Below are positions 31,624 to 36,928 of a stretch of DNA of 36,928 nucleotides, in pieces. The stretch is from a virus. The notes under the pieces are model-generated. The model searched no databases. It worked only from the letters and a program-made list of their open reading frames with translations, and was not told where the DNA came from. Where the stretch lies: the IMG/VR virus record IMGVR_UViG_3300025086_000098, positions 1 through 36,928 of that record; one strand, 5' to 3'. A program made the position numbers and the translations under genes. Each line of letters begins with the position of its first letter. Within the stretch, counting starts at the first letter, position 1.

Positions 31624-32078
31624 TACGTAATACTCACTCCTACATTACCTATTGTTGAAATTAACTCTCTTCTTCTATTTTGAAGAGATGGATCTTCTGG
31701 AACCATACTATGTATTGTTGTTGTAATACCATTTGATGTTACTTGAAAATCTTGAGTTCTAAATGCAAAATCTCCTGGCAAAGATAGATTAGCTACTCCT
31801 ACAAATATTCCACCTGAATCTGCAATTGTATCATCATTAGGAGCTTGAGGATTTATAGCTGATATATCCGTTGGTTGTTGAAACTTCATTGTTCTTGGAT
31901 TCTGTAAAGCTATAGCATCGGCTTTGTGATAAGGTGGATCTAATTGTGGATGCTTTGGTTCAAATTCAGAAATATGCACCAATGCACCAGTCCATTCTTT
32001 TACCATTTCTCTATAAGGAAATGCTTGGCCTGATCTATCAGATATAGCTAATGATCTTTTTCCACTTGCATAAGCCAT
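31623..32078 (-). CDS. Structural protein of the head-tail module (151 aa)
   Basis: A protein of a family I recall in marine podoviruses between the adaptor and gp4-like genes. Features: ISDRSGQAFPYREMVKEWTG (12-31), HISEFEPKHPQLDP (36-49), a Ser/Thr-rich linker and a beta-rich end. No enzyme motif. Start and stop both share TAATG junctions, so it is coupled to both neighbours. Confidence 0.65.
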   Translation of the reverse strand: MAYASGKRSLAISDRSGQAFPYREMVKEWTGALVHISEFEPKHPQLDPPYHKADAIALQNPRTMKFQQPTDISAINPQAPNDDTIADSGGIFVGVANLSLPGDFAFRTQDFQVTSNGITTTIHSMVPEDPSLQNRRRELISTIGNVGVSIT

Positions 32079-32989
32079 TATACACCATCTCCAAAATATG
32101 TTTGAGGAGAAATATAAACTGAAGTTCTCGAACCATCTTCATTTAATGCTCTTAATAATTCATCCTCATAAAGTTGTTTTAATAATTGAATTCTATCTGG
32201 AGATTTTTTTTGTGATAAATAATATGCAAGACCAGAACACATGCATGGTAAAAATCTAAAAGGTACATCTGGATTATTTGTGTAAGATCCAGCATCTTCA
32301 ATTCTATCAATTGAATAGTATTTTAACGTTGTAAAAGTTGATGCATCTGGAGCAAGATAAACACTTATTGTTGGTTGTGTTTGTCTATCAACATAATATT
32401 GTGATGGTTGACCTGTTGTTAATTTATTTGGTAAAGCGGAATAAGCCGATCTATCTATTTTTGTAAGTGCAATATCATTTGTAGAAGAAGTACCTTGTCC
32501 AGTTATATTTTGTACTGGAACACCAGCAGCATGAGCCACGGCTAACGAACCACGAGCTCCCCTTGTTGCTCCAGTTAATGTGTTTGTAGATTTACCAGTA
32601 TAAGTAATAAATTCTAATCCTATTTGAAGTGTACCACTTGATGCAAATCCAGTAGCATCTGTTAAAACAACACTTGTTGCAGTGCTGGTTAAAGCAGTAT
32701 TTAATGTTCCATTTACTGCACCACTAGAAGAAATATAAGCCTCTAAAACATCGTTTACTTGAATTGGAACTGAATACGTTGCAACTCCAGCTGTAAATTG
32801 GATTTGATTTAATTTAACTTTCCAGAGATGAACACCTCTGTTACCCCACTCTGAAAATAAAAGATTTAAACTTCTTCTGGCACTTCTTATATCATAACCA
32901 CTATTAGTTCGAATACCACATCTTTCGTATGCTTCTTCTATAATATCATCGATTTGTAAATCGAATGTAGTAGTTCCTGACGTTGCCAT
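32078..32989 (-). CDS. Tail accessory factor, P22 gp4-like
   Basis: 303 residues. Helices at the N-terminus (IDDIIEEAYERCGI, 13-26) and ARRSLNLLFSEWGNRGVHLW (37-56) typify gp4-like tail accessory proteins that fill the portal-tail junction. Residues 105-160 are an extra module shared with the gp10-like hub. The C-terminal helical part (FRLPCMCSGLAYYLSQ-like) is also in keeping. P22 gp4 has lysozyme activity in some reports; no such motif is evident here. Confidence 0.78.
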   Translation of the reverse strand: MATSGTTTFDLQIDDIIEEAYERCGIRTNSGYDIRSARRSLNLLFSEWGNRGVHLWKVKLNQIQFTAGVATYSVPIQVNDVLEAYISSSGAVNGTLNTALTSTATSVVLTDATGFASSGTLQIGLEFITYTGKSTNTLTGATRGARGSLAVAHAAGVPVQNITGQGTSSTNDIALTKIDRSAYSALPNKLTTGQPSQYYVDRQTQPTISVYLAPDASTFTTLKYYSIDRIEDAGSYTNNPDVPFRFLPCMCSGLAYYLSQKKSPDRIQLLKQLYEDELLRALNEDGSRTSVYISPQTYFGDGV

Positions 32990-32995
32990 AATTCA

Positions 32996-33610
32996 TTACA
33001 TTATATCTTTATAATAATCTAAAGTCTTTCCTGCGGGTAAACTTTCATCTTGTAGACCCATTCCTGAAGTTCTAGCTGCACCAAAACCTTTAGTTGACTT
33101 CATTTCACCACCTAAGAATTTTTTATCTACCTGATTATCAGATTTTTGTTTGTTACGTTCTCTCATTAACTTTTTTAATCTTTCTTTTCTTTTAGGGTCA
33201 TCCATCATTTTTTTTGCTTCTTCAGGAGTAAATCTTTGCAGTAGGGTTTGAAATTTTTGAACAGTACCTTTGTTTTGTTTAGTAGCAGTTGATACAAATT
33301 CTTTTGCTTTACCTAATACATCTTTACCTTTGTAATCACCTTGCATTTTAAATCCAAGTTTGTAATCTTTTTTAGCTAACACACCTTTTTTGGCTTTTAA
33401 CATTTTACCTTTTTCTCTTTTAGAACTTTTAGATGCACCAATCATAGATTCTGTTTTTCTAATATCTCTTTTATCATCATCTTTTGTAGACATAGTACCT
33501 GATTTAGCGTAAGTCATTTTACCTTTTTTTGCAAAACCCATTCTATTTCTTACCTTTTCAGGTAGCTTTGCAAGTCCTGGATTTTTTTCTTTATTCACTG
33601 GTTTTAACAT
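32996..33610 (-). CDS. Lys-rich basic protein (204 aa), putative virion-associated
   Basis: Extremely basic and low-complexity: KGKMTYAKSGTMSTKDDDKR, then KREKGKMLKAKKGVL, then helices with RKERLKKLMRER. The end (LGGEMKSTKGFGAARTSGMG) has a GG and small-residue motif like those of the neighbouring Lys-rich proteins. May bind DNA in the capsid or act as an assembly linker. Function unknown. Directly precedes the gp4-like gene. Confidence 0.55.
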   Translation of the reverse strand: MLKPVNKEKNPGLAKLPEKVRNRMGFAKKGKMTYAKSGTMSTKDDDKRDIRKTESMIGASKSSKREKGKMLKAKKGVLAKKDYKLGFKMQGDYKGKDVLGKAKEFVSTATKQNKGTVQKFQTLLQRFTPEEAKKMMDDPKRKERLKKLMRERNKQKSDNQVDKKFLGGEMKSTKGFGAARTSGMGLQDESLPAGKTLDYYKDIM

Positions 33611-33621
33611 ATCAATTCTCC

Positions 33622-33897
33622 TTAAGTTTCTATCATACCACCATAATACTTCTTGGTAAAGGTGCTTACATTTGTTGGTTTACCACCCACTCCTTGAGCT
33701 TTACTTCTTTTTCTCGCAACGGCACTCCTCTTTTGAGAGTCTGTCATCCTCGCTGCTTTGGCAGCAGGGACGCATTTTGGATACTTCCGTTTTTGATCCG
33801 ATGCTAACTTTGAACGGCCACAAGGTGCGTAAGAACCATCTTTTCGTTTGCTTCCAATATCTACCCATTTTTGATCAAACCATTTTTTAAGACTCAT
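33622..33897 (-). CDS. DUF5872-like small basic protein
   Basis: 91 residues. The pattern WVDIGSKRKDGSYAPCGRSK (11-30), KYPKCVPAAKAARMT (39-53) and SAVARKRSK match a family I associate with the DUF5872 name: short Lys/Arg-rich proteins of marine viruses with two Cys (about 26 and 43). Function unknown. The C-terminus YYGGMIET carries the GG-M element. Confidence 0.7.
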   Translation of the reverse strand: MSLKKWFDQKWVDIGSKRKDGSYAPCGRSKLASDQKRKYPKCVPAAKAARMTDSQKRSAVARKRSKAQGVGGKPTNVSTFTKKYYGGMIET

Positions 33898-34292
33898 TAG
33901 AATACGCCTTTAAAACCTTTACCTCTGATAGCTGCTCCTGTTCCTCTAGCCATACCACCTTCACTTCTTTTTTTTAATTTTTTAGTGATATTGAACATTA
34001 CATTTTTATTTTTTCCTTGCTTTCCTGCTGTCAAAGAAAATTCAGAAGAGTCACCTTGATCAATACTACCTTTTTTTATACTAAGAGAAACCTTACTATT
34101 TATATTTTCTTTACTTAATTTACTAATCGGTTTTTCTAGTCCAGCAGAAACCAATGTATTACCTTTTCCAAAACTTACACCTGCTTTTGGTGTAGTAACA
34201 AAGTCATTATCATCTATGCCGAAAGTACCCCCGACTGTAGAGTCAGAAAGTGATTTTTTTAAATAATCTGGTATATTCTTTTTCTTTCCCAT
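33897..34292 (-). CDS. Lys/Gly-rich protein with conserved C-terminal RGxGAAIRG motif (131 aa)
   Basis: Basic (MGKKKNIPDYLKKSL start), with a beta-prone middle, and ending SEGGMARGTGAAIRGKGFKGV plus Phe. The last 20 residues match those of the next gene at 16 positions, although the rest of the two proteins differs, so the tail is a shared functional element. Its stop and start share single bases with its neighbours. Function unknown. Confidence 0.65.
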   Translation of the reverse strand: MGKKKNIPDYLKKSLSDSTVGGTFGIDDNDFVTTPKAGVSFGKGNTLVSAGLEKPISKLSKENINSKVSLSIKKGSIDQGDSSEFSLTAGKQGKNKNVMFNITKKLKKRSEGGMARGTGAAIRGKGFKGVF

Positions 34293-34624
34293 TAAAATAC
34301 TCCTTTAAATTTTGTACCTCTTATTGCTGCTCCAGCTCCTCGACACATGCCCCCATCTCTTAACCCTTTAGCCTCTATTTTTTTTGCATCTCTAAAATCT
34401 GCTCTGTCTTCATCATCTCCAGCTTTTCTAGCATCAAAAGGATTATCGAAAAATTTTTCTTTTCTACCACTTCCAACTAATTCTTCTGCTGTTTGATATC
34501 CTTTTTTCTTTTTTTTATTTTTAGTCATCGTAGTTAAATAAATACGTTTACCCTTGGGTAAATCTTTTAAAATTTTTTTACTTCCTTTAGGTAAGTTTCT
34601 TAATATTGTAGACTCATCACTCAT
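34292..34624 (-). CDS. Lys-rich protein with conserved C-terminal RGxGAAIRG motif (110 aa)
   Basis: The N-terminal part is Lys-rich with KGSKKILKDLPKGKRIYLTT, the middle is acidic with an EKFFDNPFDARKAGDDEDRAD segment, and it ends GGMCRGAGAAIRGTKFKGVF. Same tail as the preceding protein in the list. Overlaps its upstream gene by 8 bases. Possibly a virion or packaging-associated protein (inference). Confidence 0.65.
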   Translation of the reverse strand: MSDESTILRNLPKGSKKILKDLPKGKRIYLTTMTKNKKKKKGYQTAEELVGSGRKEKFFDNPFDARKAGDDEDRADFRDAKKIEAKGLRDGGMCRGAGAAIRGTKFKGVF

Positions 34625-35012
34625 CTAACATTCCTTTGTAATAATTAGTATAACTTTTATTTGAAACTTCGTGACCTGCAAGATTGCCTTTTATGTAACT
34701 TCCATCATATGGTTCTAGTTTTTGTGCGAATTGTCCATCAGAAGCTTTTACAACAGATTTTAATGTTTTAGCTTGAGCAGCATGTAGTTTTGATGCTTTT
34801 TGTAAACCAGTTATTACTTTTTTAACTTTAGCTTCTCCACCAGAAACTTTACCAGCTGGTTTAGGTCCCTTAAAATCTTTTCTTTTTACACCACTTGGGT
34901 CTTTAATTTTACCCGCACAAATTTTACTAGCATAAGCATTAGCATATGCTGAAGGATATACTCGAAATTTTCTTTTAGCGGCCGCTTTGCCTCTAGCACA
35001 TAGTTTTGTCAT
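34617..35012 (-). CDS. Basic protein with KRKFRVYPSAYANAYASK motif (131 aa)
   Basis: Near the N-terminus LCARGKAAAKRKFRVYPSAY and ANAYASKICAGK (4-35) is a motif I recall from many marine phages, including large cyanophages; it includes two Cys that could bind metal. A Lys/Ala-rich middle (KASKLHAAQAKTLK) follows. Function not established. Overlaps the small gene upstream by 20 bases. Confidence 0.68.
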   Translation of the reverse strand: MTKLCARGKAAAKRKFRVYPSAYANAYASKICAGKIKDPSGVKRKDFKGPKPAGKVSGGEAKVKKVITGLQKASKLHAAQAKTLKSVVKASDGQFAQKLEPYDGSYIKGNLAGHEVSNKSYTNYYKGMLDE

Positions 35013-35121
35013 AGTGTTTAAGCCTTTTTCTGTTGTACAACTTTTTAGATTGTATCACTTTTGGCTTATAGTTTCTAGACCTTAACTTTTTTGCTACTGG
35101 ATTTTTTATAAAGGTCATCAT
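34993..35121 (-). CDS. Tiny basic protein (41-42 aa)
   Basis: Tandem ATGs at 35121 and 35118 open a frame encoding TFIKNPVAKKLRSRNYKPKV and QSKKLYNRKRLKHYDK. The NPVAK and KKxYxRK elements are of a type seen in tiny phage proteins. It overlaps both neighbours (20 and 47 bases), the same style as adjacent genes. Reasonable but unproven; could be a product of no function. Confidence 0.5.
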   Translation of the reverse strand: MMTFIKNPVAKKLRSRNYKPKVIQSKKLYNRKRLKHYDKTMC

Positions 35122-35245
35122 AGTACGAGCTAAGTCCTTTAACATTTGGAGCCTTTACTTTAAATTCTTTTCTAGTTTTTTTACCCCAACCTCTACCTAA
35201 GCCAGGTTCTAATAAACTTGGTATTTGTCCACGTGTTATTGCCAT
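35075..35245 (-). CDS. Small basic protein (56 aa), virion-module neighbour
   Basis: Starts MAITRGQIPSLLEPGLGRGW, a start common to several marine-phage structural proteins, then KKTRKEFKVKAPNVKG and a Lys-rich end. Much shorter than the larger proteins sharing this N-terminus, so either a distinct micro-protein or a trimmed relative. The ATG is 38 bases downstream of the endolysin stop. Function unknown. Confidence 0.6.
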   Translation of the reverse strand: MAITRGQIPSLLEPGLGRGWGKKTRKEFKVKAPNVKGLSSYYDDLYKKSSSKKVKV

Positions 35246-35283
35246 ATATATTTATACCATAAAAGTAAGTAAATCAAAGATGA

Positions 35284-35763
35284 CTAAATAAATATATCTT
35301 TTGCTTTACCTAATATAGGTTTGTATTTTGTTTTACCTTCTGATCGGTATGCATGTAAAAATTGTTTTCTATCCATACCCTCCGTTACGCTACAATGTAT
35401 CCAACCAGAATTAGGTTCACCTGGAGTGTAAAATTCTAATATTAATTGATCCCATTCTAACTCTCTATGTATCCAATCTGCAAGTTCAGCATTATCAACG
35501 CCTACACATTCGAAATCTGCCGCTTCCGCTTTAGCATGTTGTGACCTGCTAGAGCTACCGATGGCTTCACATAATTCAGGGCTACGGAATCCGCTGGTCA
35601 CCTTGACCCTGCCGAAGTGGTCACGTACCGGCTGTAAAATTTTTTCGCAAAGTGTTTTTAATTTTTCTATTTGTTCTGCGTTTGGATTATTATTAATTCC
35701 CTTACGAATTGCTGTGTCTGATTTAGTTAATTCTTCTAAAGTAAAATTACGTGAAAGTTCCAT
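35284..35763 (-). CDS. Endolysin, M15 family peptidase
   Basis: A 159-residue zinc peptidase that cuts peptidoglycan cross-links. Zinc ligands appear as H76 and D83 (QHAKAEAADFE) and H123 (GWIHCSV), as in the D-Ala carboxypeptidase VanY/M15 family, with conserved SGFRSPEL (57-64). No signal peptide, so it would need a holin, for which the 14992-15207 protein is a candidate 20 kb away. Its central part has markedly higher GC (34 of 60 bases at 35581-35640) than neighbours. Confidence 0.9.
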   Translation of the reverse strand: MELSRNFTLEELTKSDTAIRKGINNNPNAEQIEKLKTLCEKILQPVRDHFGRVKVTSGFRSPELCEAIGSSSRSQHAKAEAADFECVGVDNAELADWIHRELEWDQLILEFYTPGEPNSGWIHCSVTEGMDRKQFLHAYRSEGKTKYKPILGKAKDIFI

Positions 35764-36283
35764 TATTATTTACCTCTACTAGTACATTTAAATTTAAACG
35801 ATATTTTGTTTTTGTTGGTCCCACTCCTCTATGCTTCAAATTACTTTTAAAAATTTTAGCTTCATCTTCTATATCATATATTTTCTCATCACTTATTTCA
35901 ATATAGCCATCAGAAGTATTTAAAGAATATAAAATAGAATAATGATTATTTTGGTCATGGTCACAATGATATGATCCTACTTCGTTTTGAGTGTAATAAT
36001 TCCACATAATTCTTTTAATTTGTTTTAGATTTAAATTTAATTTTTTACATACAATTTCAGTTATTATAAAGCCAAAATCGTTTAATCTTATACTAATTAA
36101 TTCATTTTTATATTTATCAAGACTAGTACAACACATCATTCCTTTAGTGTTTACATCTTTACCAAATATATTTTCATTATCAGATGTATCTTTACCAATC
36201 TCAAATCTAAGATCTGCTAAAATAGTTTTTAAATATTTTATCAAATTAGGTGTTAATATATTATTAACAATTTTATAATCCAT
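35747..36283 (-). CDS. 2OG-Fe(II) oxygenase-like protein
   Basis: A double-stranded beta-helix oxygenase: SYHCDHDQNNHYS provides H106 and D108, KHRGVG gives H151, and YRLNLNVLVE supplies R162 for 2-oxoglutarate. The N-terminal 90 residues are variable. Substrate unknown. Third oxygenase of the window but in a different neighbourhood (beside the endolysin) and not closely similar to the other two. Confidence 0.8.
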   Translation of the reverse strand: MDYKIVNNILTPNLIKYLKTILADLRFEIGKDTSDNENIFGKDVNTKGMMCCTSLDKYKNELISIRLNDFGFIITEIVCKKLNLNLKQIKRIMWNYYTQNEVGSYHCDHDQNNHYSILYSLNTSDGYIEISDEKIYDIEDEAKIFKSNLKHRGVGPTKTKYRLNLNVLVEVNNNGTFT

Positions 36284-36501
36284 TACTCAAGTATTAGTTT
36301 TTTTATTGATAAACTTCCGTCAATATTCGACTCTAATTCTGCCATAGATTTTATGCACTGGTATTTAACATGTCCATTAGGTTTTAACTGACGTTTAGCT
36401 ACACGTGCCCCTTTGAGACATTCAGACATCGAAGTTTGTATACGTGCCTCCTTGATTTCTCCCTGTACAATCATAAGTAGGGCAACCACTAACTCTGTCA
36501 T
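36283..36501 (-). CDS. Small exported Cys-containing protein (72 aa)
   Basis: Hydrophobic start (MTELVVALLMIVQGE) of signal type, then SECLKGARVAKRQLKPNG and YQCIKSMAELE: two Cys separated by about 20 residues. It resembles the two exported proteins at 4281-4493 and 4490-4750 in layout (Cys, Ala at +3 to +5, distant Cys). I recall similar proteins near lysis genes in marine podoviruses. Role unknown; perhaps a spanin-like envelope protein (guess). Confidence 0.62.
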   Translation of the reverse strand: MTELVVALLMIVQGEIKEARIQTSMSECLKGARVAKRQLKPNGHVKYQCIKSMAELESNIDGSLSIKKLILE

Positions 36502-36668
36502 ACTATCTTACCTTTGTTTTCACCTTGCTTGATAACATATTTTTGTGTTCCATGCTTGCCAGTTTCTACTTCTTTTTTTAAATTTTTTACAAACTTCATT
36601 TGTTTAGCTTTTTTTTCCATCGATTCAATGTAACCTATAATTTGTCTATTAATGCGTCCCGTTGCCAT
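36498..36668 (-). CDS. Small basic helical protein (56 aa)
   Basis: Starts MATGRINRQIIGYIESMEKK, continues with Lys-rich helices (AKQMKFVKNLKKEVETGK) and ends KGKIV. No motif. It overlaps the partial coiled-coil gene upstream by 20 bases and shares ATGA with the exported protein gene. Function unknown; perhaps a structural helper. Confidence 0.62.
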   Translation of the reverse strand: MATGRINRQIIGYIESMEKKAKQMKFVKNLKKEVETGKHGTQKYVIKQGENKGKIV

Positions 36669-36928
36669 TTGCTCTTACCTTATCTTTTAATGTTTCTACA
36701 TCTACTAACAATTTTTCAGTTTGTTTTTGTATAAACTGTATATTTACTTTGTTATGCATCATGTCTTCAATCCGTGTTTCGATTTGCTCGACACTTTTAT
36801 AGAGATCCTCGAGTAAAAAATGTTGCTCCTGATCGGTAGGGATCTGCTCAGATTTTTTTAATAAATCATTTTCAAACAGCTCACGTGATGTCTCCAGCGA
36901 TACTAACCTTGCCGTGAGCTCGGTGTAT
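36649..36928 (-). CDS. Coiled-coil protein, N-terminus cut off by window edge
   Basis: An open frame enters from the right edge and ends at 36649, giving 92 readable residues with heptad-rich segments (EDLYKSVEQIETRIEDMM and KQTEKLLVDVETLKDKV), a clear coiled coil. The start is outside the window. GC near this edge looks higher than in the neighbouring genes. Function unknown. Confidence 0.65.
   Translation of the reverse strand, partial: YTELTARLVSLETSRELFENDLLKKSEQIPTDQEQHFLLEDLYKSVEQIETRIEDMMHNKVNIQFIQKQTEKLLVDVETLKDKVRANGNGTH

Overview
The window is part of an AT-rich, tightly packed, tailed double-stranded DNA phage genome. Almost every gene is on the minus strand, and neighbours usually share ATGA or TAATG junctions or overlap by 1-47 bases. 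I see no tRNA, rRNA, CRISPR array, integrase or insertion sequence. The replication set (family-A DNA polymerase, AEP-type primase, SF1 and SNF2 helicases, PD-(D/E)XK nuclease), the P22-like short-tail proteins and several small virion-associated proteins resemble marine podoviruses of Pelagibacter (SAR11) and uncultured marine phages. The host assignment is an inference from base composition and remembered gene families. Terminase, portal and major capsid genes are not in the window and presumably lie beyond one edge.

Layout, read in the main direction of transcription (right to left). 36.9-34.6 kb: a coiled-coil protein cut by the edge, small proteins, an exported Cys protein, a 2OG-Fe(II) oxygenase and an M15 peptidase endolysin. 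35.2-33.0 kb: small Lys/Arg-rich proteins, two sharing a C-terminal motif. 33.0-28.2 kb: P22 gp4-like tail accessory factor, SU10-type adaptor, small structural proteins, a beta-repeat protein and a tail fibre with seven 10-residue repeats. 28.2-25.9 kb: a putative fibre-associated protein and an accessory cassette with two 2OG-Fe(II) oxygenases. 25.9-22.7 kb: a large P22 gp10-like tail hub and small conserved proteins. 22.7-20.9 kb: two glycosyltransferases. 20.9-15.2 kb: putative internal or ejection proteins and a T7 gp13-like protein. 15.2-15.0 kb: a holin-like protein. 15.0-5.5 kb: DNA metabolism, including one SNF2 helicase gene on the plus strand. 5.5-4.3 kb: a LAGLIDADG homing endonuclease beside a four-gene plus-strand cassette. 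4.2-0 kb: small early-type genes, a C5-cytosine methyltransferase and three micro-proteins.

The most striking locus is 1650-3360. A complete C5-cytosine methyltransferase overlaps, in a +1 frame over 1142 bases, a second long same-strand frame with its own ribosome-binding site, a repeated (W/F/Y)PTP(S/T)A motif and a unique C-terminal domain. The repeated V-(A/S)-(N/D/H) motifs of the methyltransferase and the PTP motifs of the second protein are the same nucleotides read in two frames. GC content rises where both frames run and falls where only one does.

Together the genes suggest a short-tailed phage that copies its DNA with a primase-polymerase module, probably methylates cytosine, ejects several internal proteins with its DNA, and lyses with an M15 endolysin and an XhlA-like holin. 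The functions of many small proteins are unknown.
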